Shown here: positions 1 through 7,278 of the stretch, piece by piece
Numbering within the stretch: the stretch's first letter is position 1
Layout of the letters: the number at the start of each line of letters is the position of its first letter
Source of the DNA: Alistipes sp.
GTDB taxonomy: Bacteria; Bacteroidota; Bacteroidia; Bacteroidales; Rikenellaceae
Length of the DNA: 13,996 nt
Assembly: GCA_017631135.1 (NCBI GenBank)
Contig: JAGBTW010000059.1
Span: 1 to 13,996, forward strand
Reading direction: 5' to 3'
Notes under the pieces: generated by a model
Database searches by the model: none
What the model saw: the letters and a program-made list of their open reading frames with translations, nothing else
What the model was told of the DNA's origin: nothing
Position numbers and translations under genes: made by a program

Positions 1-4
1 CACC

Positions 5-41
5 AAAAAAGGGGCTGCGCAGCGTTATGCCACACAGCCCC
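5..41 (-). terminator. Rho-independent terminator ending the phage-derived operon
   Basis: Bases 11-17 (ggggctg) pair with 35-41 (cagcccc) to form a GC-rich 7-bp stem with a 17-base loop. Read on the minus strand the stem is followed by six T residues (the complement of aaaaaa at 5-10). The hairpin lies just downstream of the hydrolase stop codon at 51. It marks the end of the minus-strand transcription unit inside this window, so the eight structural and lysis genes look like one complete unit. Confidence 0.85.
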
Positions 42-50
42 GAAATAGGG

Positions 51-458
51 TTAATTTTCTCCAACGAAGAGCGCCCAGCCACGCTCCACATCATCACGAA
101 GAGCCGCCACGCCATTCTCGATTTTCGACATCGCCGCGACGATGGGTATCATATCCCTCTCATCGCGTGTATCGACAGTCTCATCAGGCAGAACACCCGA
201 ATAGTCAGCCACATAGCGGATATACCCCTCGGTGAAATTCTCCTCGGGCGGAGCGTAGCGGTTGAGCATCTGGCGAATGGTGGTAAGACCATAGCGACTG
301 CGATAGGTGTCGAGCAGCACGAACATAGCGCGATAGCCGTATGCCACAGATGAAAACTCCTTGAACTCGGGATCGCGGCTGGGGTGCACCTCGCCCTTGT
401 AGCGCACCCTCGAGCGGCGGATGTTGCCAGGGTTATTGTTGCGTAGTCCCCTACTCAC
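51..458 (-). CDS. Phage peptidoglycan hydrolase / virion lysin of the RGxRNNNPGNIR type
   Basis: The 135-aa protein carries the hallmark of a phage lysin family often annotated as 'structural protein P5' or lytic-transglycosylase-like: RGLRNNNPGNIR at residues 3-14. It also has AYGYRAM at 39-45, NRYAPPEEN at 67-75 and a C-terminal IENG at 113-116. No signal peptide or membrane segment is seen, so release to the wall would depend on the holin encoded just upstream. The start is GTG at 458, overlapping the holin stop (GTGAGTAG), with a strong Shine-Dalgarno site upstream. It is the last gene before the terminator. The family is clear; whether the enzyme acts as endolysin or as a virion-associated wall-opening enzyme is inference. 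Confidence 0.82.
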   Translation of the reverse strand: MSRGLRNNNPGNIRRSRVRYKGEVHPSRDPEFKEFSSVAYGYRAMFVLLDTYRSRYGLTTIRQMLNRYAPPEENFTEGYIRYVADYSGVLPDETVDTRDERDMIPIVAAMSKIENGVAALRDDVERGWALFVGEN

Positions 459-876
459 CGTCCACCTCCTTTCCTATGCGGCGCTTAAACCAGCGACTTA
501 TCCACTCAAAGAGCGGCGCACCGCTAATGCGCGAGGCATTCTCGACAAACGACCACAGCTCCACGCCACACACAAAGCCCGTAAACACATTTGCTAAATT
601 GAGGTGCATAAAGCCCAGCAGTACACTATCGATTATCCACATCATCACTATTGCCACAGCAACAAAGCCCGCCTTTGTGACTGTGCGCCACGCCTTGCGA
701 CTCTGCAAATGCCATGCCTCGCCCTTGCGTCGTGCCTCGGTGCGCGAGGCGAGGATGCCGGTTATGAAGTCGATAGAGATAAAGAGCATTGCCGAGGTTA
801 TGAGCGGCGTGATGGGGCATAGCATGCCCAAGAGTGCTACTACAGCACCACTAACATATTTGAACAATATTTCCAT
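451..876 (-). CDS. Phage holin (Phage_holin_4-like, about four membrane segments)
   Basis: This 141-aa inner-membrane protein has hydrophobic segments at about residues 7-20, 24-43, 68-90 and 93-111. A basic stretch lies at 45-69 and a charged C-terminus contains RWFKRRIGKE. The pattern, including a conserved-looking EN after the last helix (VENASRIS, 111-118), fits the phage holin family common in Firmicutes and Bacteroidetes prophages. Such proteins open the inner membrane so that a lysin can reach peptidoglycan. The ATG at 876 overlaps the 3' end of the preceding gene by 26 bases, and its own 3' end overlaps the lysin by 8 bases. This makes a holin-lysin lysis cassette at the end of the operon. 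Confidence 0.8.
   Translation of the reverse strand: MEILFKYVSGAVVALLGMLCPITPLITSAMLFISIDFITGILASRTEARRKGEAWHLQSRKAWRTVTKAGFVAVAIVMMWIIDSVLLGFMHLNLANVFTGFVCGVELWSFVENASRISGAPLFEWISRWFKRRIGKEVDGE
462..472 (-). promoter_or_regulatory. Strong Shine-Dalgarno site for the lysin GTG start
   Basis: On the minus strand the sequence AAAGGAGGTGG lies just upstream of the GTG start at 458, inside the last codons of the holin gene. It is close to a perfect complement of the usual bacterial 16S 3' end. Bacteroidota rarely rely on such sites, and none of the other starts in the window shows one of this strength. It supports the choice of GTG and suggests strong or separately tuned lysin translation. Confidence 0.6.
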
Positions 877-1312
877 AGATAAAACAGTGGGTTAAAGGGT
901 TATTTTCAGGGTTATACTCCGCATATAGCGCACTATTGAGGTTGAGATGATTTGTAAGTTTGCGAGATAGCGTTGCCGCCTTTAGGCGCAGCGCGCGCAT
1001 CACACGCTCGCTATTCTCATTCTCCGCCTCGGTGATATTCCTATCACTGTGATAGATGCAACAGCGCGAAGCGAGGTGCGGCTCGACAATATATCGCACC
1101 CAGGCGGCAACCATAGGCAGAATATGGTTATTCTTAAGTTCGGTGTAGGAGTTGCGACACAACATGCTGTACAATGCATCACCCACAATGGGCACAAGAT
1201 AGCGATTCTCCGCCTCTATAATATCGCTTTCGGTTATCACCGTAGCGTTGTACGACTCTTCGCCCTCGAATGCGAGCGCAAAGAGTTCTTCTGCTGTAAA
1301 AATTGTAATCAT
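851..1312 (-). CDS. DUF6712-like phage protein, probable head-tail connector
   Basis: This 153-aa protein is probably mostly helical. It opens with MITIFTAEELFALAFEG, followed by segments such as IIEAENRYLVPIVGDALYSML and a C-terminal helix-rich part. It resembles small proteins (DUF6712 as I recall) found in Bacteroidales prophages near portal and capsid genes. Its place directly after the portal suggests an adaptor or connector role, but no motif proves this. The ATG at 1312 follows a 195-base leader that holds a duplicated 20-base repeat. The 3' end overlaps the holin start by 26 bases, so holin translation may be coupled to it. Confidence 0.55.
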   Translation of the reverse strand: MITIFTAEELFALAFEGEESYNATVITESDIIEAENRYLVPIVGDALYSMLCRNSYTELKNNHILPMVAAWVRYIVEPHLASRCCIYHSDRNITEAENENSERVMRALRLKAATLSRKLTNHLNLNSALYAEYNPENNPLTHCFIYGNIVQIC

Positions 1313-1316
1313 AATA

Positions 1317-1356
1317 ATTAAATTAAGGATAGCCCAATTAAATTAAGGATAGCCCA
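1317..1356. repeat. Perfect tandem duplication of a 20-base unit
   Basis: The unit attaaattaaggatagccca occurs at 1317-1336 and again, identical, at 1337-1356. It sits 4 bases upstream of the start codon (1310-1312) of the DUF6712-like gene, so on the minus strand the duplication is part of that gene's leader. Identical copies suggest recent slippage or duplication. It adjoins the hairpin-rich element at 1357-1507 and may be a duplicated end of that element. Confidence 0.9.
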
Positions 1357-1507
1357 AACAGCTTTCTTCAACACTCGACCTACAAGAGGGTGAAGAAAAA
1401 GATATAGTTTTAGGCTTGCGAAGCGCGAAAAACCGCAGTTTACTGAAGCGTAAATGAGGATTTTGAGCGCGAGCGTAACGACAAAATATACTTTTTATTC
1501 GCCCTCT
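1357..1507. repeat. Hairpin-rich intergenic element, probable dispersed Bacteroidales repeat
   Basis: This non-coding stretch separates the portal and DUF6712-like genes in an otherwise tightly packed operon. It holds an 8-bp inverted repeat (tttcttca 1363-1370 with tgaagaaa 1391-1398). It also holds a longer imperfect hairpin at about 1423-1470: gcgc 1423-1426 with gcgc 1467-1470, an AAAA/TTTT segment, cc 1433-1434 with gg 1458-1459, and a tip tttac 1439-1443 / gtaaa 1450-1454 around the loop tgaagc. From memory this sequence type resembles a repeat seen in many intergenic regions of Alistipes- and Bacteroides-like genomes. That recollection is unverified. No convincing ORF is present. Confidence 0.55.
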
Positions 1508-2707
1508 TTATAGTTGGGCAAGGAACAACTGTTGACTCGGATCACTCTCATCATAGTCTAAACCATCAGCTTTACGCGCCTCCCACACCCTCATGTAGGC
1601 TGGCTTGGTGCTCATGGGTGGAGCATTGACGATGGTAAGAGATGAGGCGTTGAGACTAAATATCCGCTCTATGATTTGGCGAATGGGCTCGAGGAGTTGC
1701 TCCTGCTCCGAGAGTATCACGGTGTTTAGCGCAACCTCATACTCGTGCAGTATGCGCTCGGTGGAGAAGCCTGATGAGTAGTCAAGACCGCTCAAAGAGC
1801 GAAACCATGAGTGTGCCACAACAAGGTCACTCTCGGCCTGTTCATGCAGCTTAACCCAGTCGCCATCAGCCTTCGAGTCAATGGGTATGAAGCGCGAGCT
1901 GTCACCCTCGCCCGACTCTCGCAACACAAAGAGCACCTGTCCAGGGTTACCCGCGAACTTCTCCTCTGCCATGCGCACCATGCGACCCGCCTCATCCTCG
2001 TCACCCACAGCGCCATCGAGCATCATCACACCCGAGAGCTGAAACGAGTTGTCTATGCGCGAGACGTTCCAACGGTCAGTCTTGTAGAGTATTGCTGCAG
2101 CGTCCAAACCCGCGACATAGGGAGCAACGCCATAGTGCGAAAACATAGGCTCATAATCCTTGTAGTGCACCACTGCGCGGAGTGTACCATCGGCTTGCTC
2201 CTCGAAGTTGGGGTATAGGGGCAGCGACACCGCCTCGGATGCTCGAAACTGCGACCAATCGTGGTGCATGACAACACGCTCCTCGTCGCGCGCAAGACGG
2301 CAAGTCGAGGCATCGACATGGTATAGCGAGAGGAATGATTTTTGGGCATCGGTAACCACCTCCATAAAGGCGTTTCCAAACATCGCCTCGTCGAGCGCCA
2401 GGCGCGCAATGACGCTGCGCATGCTCTCTCCCGAGCCATTGGCACACGATATTAGCTGCTTGACAACATCGAGCCCCGCATCGCATGTTAGCCCCTTACC
2501 CGCAATGTAGTCCGCCTTGTCGTTTATTATTCTGCGATGCGCCACCGAGTTACGGGCTATGAGCGAGAGTGCATACGGCAACATGTTGTTATCGCCCCAG
2601 CACCACACCTTGTCGGTTGCTGTGCTTGCCACCATGCCCGAGCCCAAAAGGGGCTCGGCACGGTTGCGTGTTGTAGCTACACGCCAGATATTTCCTTTGT
2701 TTGCCAT
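1508..2707 (-). CDS. Phage portal protein
   Basis: The 399-aa product has the layout of phage portal proteins. An early WCWGDNN-LP element (residues 35-44) is followed by a helix with RRIINDKADYIAGKG (58-72). A mid-region phrase about a position or path (HYKDYEPMFSHYGVAPYVAGLDAA) leads into a long helical stem region, and the polar C-terminus ends SQQLFLAQL. Portals form the ring at one capsid vertex through which DNA enters and to which the tail attaches. The length is normal for HK97-type portals. The ATG at 2707 lies 12 bases after the capsid stop, so it is co-transcribed with the capsid gene. The order capsid then portal is the reverse of the usual portal-protease-capsid order. Confidence 0.75.
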   Translation of the reverse strand: MANKGNIWRVATTRNRAEPLLGSGMVASTATDKVWCWGDNNMLPYALSLIARNSVAHRRIINDKADYIAGKGLTCDAGLDVVKQLISCANGSGESMRSVIARLALDEAMFGNAFMEVVTDAQKSFLSLYHVDASTCRLARDEERVVMHHDWSQFRASEAVSLPLYPNFEEQADGTLRAVVHYKDYEPMFSHYGVAPYVAGLDAAAILYKTDRWNVSRIDNSFQLSGVMMLDGAVGDEDEAGRMVRMAEEKFAGNPGQVLFVLRESGEGDSSRFIPIDSKADGDWVKLHEQAESDLVVAHSWFRSLSGLDYSSGFSTERILHEYEVALNTVILSEQEQLLEPIRQIIERIFSLNASSLTIVNAPPMSTKPAYMRVWEARKADGLDYDESDPSQQLFLAQL

Positions 2708-2719
2708 AGGTGGACATCA

Positions 2720-3697
2720 TTAGGCGTTAGCAAAATCGGCATACACAAGCAAGTTCTCATCGAGAATCTCACAACCCACCATGAAGATTGCACGCTGACG
2801 GTTCTCCATCTCGTCGGGGTTGTACCACATGCGCACCTCGGAACCAGGATAGTCCGCCGTGTTTACCGCGAGCACAAGGTTGCGACGGTCTGTGAGGATG
2901 CAGAAGGTGCTTGCCTGTGTGGCGTTGAGTGGCATATACTGCGACACGCCCATATCTACGAGCTTGATGCCGTGGTATGACAACTCGCGGCGACCAGAGA
3001 TGACATCGGTATATGTGCCATCCGCACCAAACTGGTCGAGATACTGCTCGTAGGCATCATAGAGGTCTGTGGTGAGGAAGTAGACGAGGTTGCCCTCTGC
3101 CTTGAGCGCCTTGAGCTGTGGGGGTGCTGCCACCCACATGCGGTGCAAGAGGTCGATGATGCCCTCGGCATCTGCCGACACATCGCTGCAATCGACAACG
3201 GGCATCTGGCTATCTACGGCATACTTCGCCGCAAGGGTGAGGAAGCCATTAAATTTGTTGTACTTTGCTGCGTTGATGTCGCCCACCCACATCGTCACGC
3301 GCACACTCTCGGCGATGGCGCGACGGAACATCTCGGTCTCTGCCTGCTCGAGCTCCGTGCCTGTGAGGTCGTCGAGGTTCACATCGGCGCGACCCGTGAT
3401 AAGTTCGTATACCTGCTGGAAGTAGTCCGATGCCGAGAAGCCCACCTCGGCCTTCACCTTGTAGAGCTCGATGGTCTTCTGCTGGCGCAACGCCGCATCA
3501 CCGCCATCCCAGCCCGAGGAGTACTCCTTGAGGATGTCTGCGCGAGGGCTCCACATCTGAATGGTTGTGGGCACAGGCATGTTGTAGATTGTGTGGATAC
3601 CGAGCTGCTCGGCGCTCTCGCCCGCAAACATAGGGCGGAAGAAGATTGTCTCAAGGTCACGACCAGTGTAGGTCTTTGGATTTTCGATAAGTCCCAT
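2720..3697 (-). CDS. Major capsid protein (HK97-fold type, Bacteroidales prophage family)
   Basis: The 325-aa soluble protein begins MGLIENPKTYTGRDLETIFF and has no signal or membrane segment. Its features are an early acidic/aromatic arm, a central region with TMWVGDINAAKYNKFNGFL and a C-terminal MVGCEILDENLLVYADFANA. These match the general look of Bacteroidales prophage major capsid proteins. Its position between a prohead protease and a portal is the strongest support. No encapsulin-type cargo signals are seen. The 72-base AT-rich gap upstream (3698-3769) is the longest short gap in the operon and shows no TAnnTTTG box on this strand. Capsid function is fairly sure; the exact family is not. 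Confidence 0.72.
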   Translation of the reverse strand: MGLIENPKTYTGRDLETIFFRPMFAGESAEQLGIHTIYNMPVPTTIQMWSPRADILKEYSSGWDGGDAALRQQKTIELYKVKAEVGFSASDYFQQVYELITGRADVNLDDLTGTELEQAETEMFRRAIAESVRVTMWVGDINAAKYNKFNGFLTLAAKYAVDSQMPVVDCSDVSADAEGIIDLLHRMWVAAPPQLKALKAEGNLVYFLTTDLYDAYEQYLDQFGADGTYTDVISGRRELSYHGIKLVDMGVSQYMPLNATQASTFCILTDRRNLVLAVNTADYPGSEVRMWYNPDEMENRQRAIFMVGCEILDENLLVYADFANA

Positions 3698-3769
3698 AGT
3701 AGTAAGGTTTTAGTTAATTGGTTAATAAAAAAAGGTTAGTTAATAGATTGATTTATTGAACAATATAGG

Positions 3770-4927
3770 CTATCTAATGCGCATTGCTCTTGCATCGGTG
3801 TCGTAGGCTCGGCGGCGCTCATCCGTGGGCATCTCCCTCAAATCGGGGTCGTTGATGCTCTTTACTTGCGTAGGCTTCGCCTTGCCCTGCTGCTCCTCGA
3901 GGGCTATTGCCGAGCGCTGCGCCTCCACGGCATTCACCACAGCCACCTCATGAGGGATGTAGTTGACATCATCTGCCACATCGGGCGCCTCATCCTCGCC
4001 ACCGCCTATCAAGCTCAATAGCGCCTTTATACCCTTGCTCACTGGCTGCACAGGCTCTTTCGCCTCCTTCGGTTTGTACTCTTCACTGCCACCTTCGATG
4101 GCATCGGCAAGACCCGCCTCCACCACCTCGGCGGGAGATAACCAGCGGCCACGGCCACAATTCTCGGACATGAGCTGTGCCATCTCCTCGGTCGTGCGCC
4201 CTGCATGGCGGGCATATATCTCGGCTATGCGCTCGTCGGTCTGTCGCAAGAGCGCCACCTCCGCCTCAATCTCATCGGCATTACCCTCGACCGTACAGAG
4301 AGAGTTATGCACAAGGTAGAGTGACGTGGGTGCAATATAGCGACACCCCTCGCTTGCGGCTTGAGCCACGATTGTCGCTGCCGAGGCGGTGTAGCCATAG
4401 CAACAAGTTGTCACATGTGCCCCTGTGGCTCGCAGCGCCTCGTAGATGAGCAATGCATCGTTCACATCGCCACCCGTAGAGCGGATGTTCACGCGTATGT
4501 GGGCATTGCTCAAGTCGGCAATGCGCGCCACACACTCCCTAAACCTCTCGTATGTTGCCACACGACTCTCGGGGTTGTCAAACTGCCACGACTCCGAGAT
4601 GCCTATAGTGCCCTCGATGTCAATAATAGCTACCTCCGCTTCGTTGTTAATCTTAATTGTTGAGTCCATTGTTGTGAAATTTGATTGTTGTTTATCTATT
4701 TTATATACCGCGCTTCGCACACGCTCGTATGAGCAGCAGAACTCATCAGCTACGACCATCATCGCGGCACACCTGCCCAACCTGCGCCCCGAAAGCTGCG
4801 CCACACGGCGGTGCATAGCTCTCATCTCGACACCCCTCATATCGAGCATATCACTCCGCAGAAGCATCTGCACGAGGCGCTTGTGGCGACGCGAATGACC
4901 TAATCGCATATCCATCTTTTTACCCAT
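3770..4927 (-). CDS. ClpP-type prohead protease with N-terminal helix-turn-helix-like extension
   Basis: Read from ATG 4927 the protein has 385 aa. Residues 1-86 are very basic and contain an HTH-like segment (AAMMVVADEFCCSYERVRSAVYK, with its middle VADEFCCSYERVRS as key part). From Met87 (ATG 4669) a ClpP/S14 domain follows: NIRSTGGDVNDAL, nucleophile Ser182 in GYTASAAT, His207 in YLVHNS, then WLSPAEVVEAGLAD. A charged, scaffold-like tail follows from about residue 283. Prohead proteases mature capsid precursors. The catalytic acid position, by alignment with E. coli ClpP (RDRFLS), is Gly260 (RGRWLS). The AT-rich leader before ATG 4669 looks like a normal start, so a 299-aa protease may be made alone. 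A TTG at 4954 is a less likely start. Known prohead ClpP proteins are near the 299-aa size. Confidence 0.75.
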   Translation of the reverse strand: MGKKMDMRLGHSRRHKRLVQMLLRSDMLDMRGVEMRAMHRRVAQLSGRRLGRCAAMMVVADEFCCSYERVRSAVYKIDKQQSNFTTMDSTIKINNEAEVAIIDIEGTIGISESWQFDNPESRVATYERFRECVARIADLSNAHIRVNIRSTGGDVNDALLIYEALRATGAHVTTCCYGYTASAATIVAQAASEGCRYIAPTSLYLVHNSLCTVEGNADEIEAEVALLRQTDERIAEIYARHAGRTTEEMAQLMSENCGRGRWLSPAEVVEAGLADAIEGGSEEYKPKEAKEPVQPVSKGIKALLSLIGGGEDEAPDVADDVNYIPHEVAVVNAVEAQRSAIALEEQQGKAKPTQVKSINDPDLREMPTDERRRAYDTDARAMRIR

Positions 4928-4950
4928 GACATCATCGTTTATAAGCGTTA

Positions 4951-7278
4951 TCAATCTCTTAAGCGGCGCACGAAGCAGCAGCGTGCAACGCGATTTTTAG
5001 CATCGTAGCTCTCGATAGAGTCGAGCCTGAAGAGCCCACTTTGACCACAAGCCTTGAGGCGGAAGTTCGAGCGCACAGTCGCCCCCTCACTACTGGGGTC
5101 AAAGAGCGCCACATACTCCATTGGGGCGAGGTGGATGTCACACTCCAACCTCTGGCGCAGAACTCGCTCCTTAAGCTCATTGTCGTAGTAGTGGTGCAGA
5201 CCGCTACACCCCTCTCTGTCGTCGAAGCAGAGCGTGGCGTTGTGCTTGAGCGAGTGAAATGCCGCCATAGGAAAACCCTTATCGCCGTTGGGCGATGGCC
5301 AATACTCACCCTCGTTGAGCGCCTCAACACCATGGTAGACGACAACGCGCGGGTCGAGGCTATCATACTCCGTCACAACATCTCTATCTCCCGCCGTTAG
5401 CACCTCGGCCGAGGGCGCTGTGGCCGAGGCGCCGGTGAAGGTGGCGATAGGTCGAAAGAGGGGGTTGAGAAGGTGCTCCACGCTTCGCTTTGCAGCGTAG
5501 TTCTCAACATGATAGTCCCAAGTACCCAACTCGCTCACCTCACCATAGGTGTATCGCGCTGTTGCACCATCAGCAGGCTGATAACCCAATATCGTACGCT
5601 CAAAGCTATCCACGACACACTCCGACACTATCTCTCCATCGCCACGCTGCCTGTCGCGCCAGTCGACAACCTCACCATCGAAGAAGTCGTCATAGGGTTC
5701 TATGTAGAGGCTCTTTGTTGGCTCGTGGCTGTAAAATCGCAGGTTGAACATCTGCGCCACAGCCTCCAAAAGCTCCGCCTGTGATATGTCGACGTTGGCA
5801 ATATCCGGAAACTTCAACTTCTCGCCATAGCCCGCCGAGCCACTAAACACCGGCGTCACGCTACACCTTGCATGAAGGGTCATCTGCTGCCCCTCGCACG
5901 CACCACCTATGTAGATGTCGTTGAAGCGCTTTGGGCTCGAGGGCGTAAGCTTCTCCACTGGCGTGCGCACAGCCACAACCACCTCTCGCGTTCCACTCTC
6001 CGACACATACCCCTCATATATCGCCCAATCGCCCTCGTACTCAACATAGTCGTTCGCATCCGCTTCGCGCACCAAGAGTCGCACACTGCCACTGTGTCCA
6101 TCCTCAAAGAGCACCGAACTTACACGCTCGCTCACCTCGCCATAGTCCTCGAGCATATAGCTACACGACGGGTCGTAATCAAAGATGAATAGCTTATATA
6201 TCATGTTACTATTCACGCTGTTACGCATATCGACGAAGGGGTTGTGAAGCGTCACATCAACATCACAGCCATTGCCAAGATGCAGTTGTGTAAACCCTTT
6301 CAAATAGCGCGACGACACAATCTGATACTCTGTCGTGTAGTGCAGATGGTAGTCAAACGCCACCCTCACCTCTCGCGTTGGGGTAAATATCGGGCGACCC
6401 TCATCAAAGCTAAAGCACCCACCGTTGGCAAAAGCGCCATACAACACTCCACCCTGGTCATCCACAGCCGTGGGGTCTACGGTGTCGACTATAGCGCCGA
6501 TGTTCGAGGCTAACAGCGGCTCCCAAACATAGACTCTGCCATCCTCGCCCGCCGCAGCTGTTGTGGAGCGACTGCGCATAGCCTTGAAGTCCATCTTCGA
6601 GCGTAGCAACGACCCGTCAACCCTCTTATACGCACCACTCATCAATAGCCGCTTGGCTACGTCCGTGTCGAGGAAGCGACTATGCAGGGTGTAGCCACCA
6701 TCCTTGACCATCTTCTTGATAATCTCCACCACAGACATAAAGGGGTAGTACTCATGAGGCATCCACAGCCTCTCTGCCGAGTATAGACCACTCTCCTCGG
6801 GCTCGGGGTAGCTGTCGTAGCGCAGAGGGAGCATGCGCACAGGCTGATACTCTCCCAATGTCGCCTCTATGCCTGGCAGCGTCATCGTTATCGAGGTCTC
6901 CACGGCACTGTTTCGCAATCTTGTGCGCGCCACATTATGTGCCCAGTCGTGTCCCAGCGCCCTCAACCTCATGCGGTAGTAGAGGCTCTTCGCCTTGCGC
7001 TCGACGCCGCACACCGTAGCCTCGCCCTCAAACATCGCTACACCATCAACCACCACTACACCCCAATGCCTTGTAAGGTTAAAATTCTCGACGCGGTGCA
7101 TATTCTCGGCATAGCCCACAAGAGCCCTCACCTCGGGCGTGGCAACCACCTCCACATACATGTCGACATTCTCTCGCCATGGCTGCACACCCTCAAACCT
7201 CTTGGCATTAAATCGCGGAAACTCTATGCGTTGGCTACGCAGCTTACACTCCACACCATCAACACGCAGCACCATCAT
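4951..7278 (-). CDS. Large beta-rich phage structural protein, probable tail/baseplate component
   Basis: I do not recognise a named family for this 775-aa protein. It has no signal peptide or membrane segment. It is rich in aromatic and charged residues with a beta-like pattern. The N-terminal part (about 1-150: short VDGVECKL strand, then PRFNAKRFEGVQPW and a VVATPEVRALVGY element) resembles the opening of Bacteroidales prophage tail or baseplate hub proteins. A later segment (about 520-650) contains SLYIEPYDDFFDGEVVDW. The ATG at 7278 overlaps the upstream stop as ATGA, and the 3' end lies 23 bases before ATG 4927 of the protease gene. Location in a capsid operon supports a virion role; receptor binding or hub function is only a guess. 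Confidence 0.55.
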   Translation of the reverse strand: MMVLRVDGVECKLRSQRIEFPRFNAKRFEGVQPWRENVDMYVEVVATPEVRALVGYAENMHRVENFNLTRHWGVVVVDGVAMFEGEATVCGVERKAKSLYYRMRLRALGHDWAHNVARTRLRNSAVETSITMTLPGIEATLGEYQPVRMLPLRYDSYPEPEESGLYSAERLWMPHEYYPFMSVVEIIKKMVKDGGYTLHSRFLDTDVAKRLLMSGAYKRVDGSLLRSKMDFKAMRSRSTTAAAGEDGRVYVWEPLLASNIGAIVDTVDPTAVDDQGGVLYGAFANGGCFSFDEGRPIFTPTREVRVAFDYHLHYTTEYQIVSSRYLKGFTQLHLGNGCDVDVTLHNPFVDMRNSVNSNMIYKLFIFDYDPSCSYMLEDYGEVSERVSSVLFEDGHSGSVRLLVREADANDYVEYEGDWAIYEGYVSESGTREVVVAVRTPVEKLTPSSPKRFNDIYIGGACEGQQMTLHARCSVTPVFSGSAGYGEKLKFPDIANVDISQAELLEAVAQMFNLRFYSHEPTKSLYIEPYDDFFDGEVVDWRDRQRGDGEIVSECVVDSFERTILGYQPADGATARYTYGEVSELGTWDYHVENYAAKRSVEHLLNPLFRPIATFTGASATAPSAEVLTAGDRDVVTEYDSLDPRVVVYHGVEALNEGEYWPSPNGDKGFPMAAFHSLKHNATLCFDDREGCSGLHHYYDNELKERVLRQRLECDIHLAPMEYVALFDPSSEGATVRSNFRLKACGQSGLFRLDSIESYDAKNRVARCCFVRRLRD

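Noticed and set aside
27..353. Plus-strand reading frame opposite the lysin gene (and similar plus-strand frames opposite the other phage genes)
   Set aside because: These are antisense shadows of well-supported minus-strand genes; they show no family motifs and have biased composition.
2720..3697. Encapsulin nanocompartment instead of phage capsid
   Set aside because: The gene sits with portal, prohead protease, holin and lysin genes, and no cargo enzyme is present.
3698..3769. Internal promoter or terminator between protease and capsid genes
   Set aside because: The AT-rich 72 bases contain no TAnnTTTG site on the minus strand and no GC-rich hairpin followed by a T run.
4928..4954. TTG start at 4954 for the protease gene
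   Set aside because: It would overlap the end of the 775-aa gene and needs a rare start codon; ATG 4927 or ATG 4669 are better.
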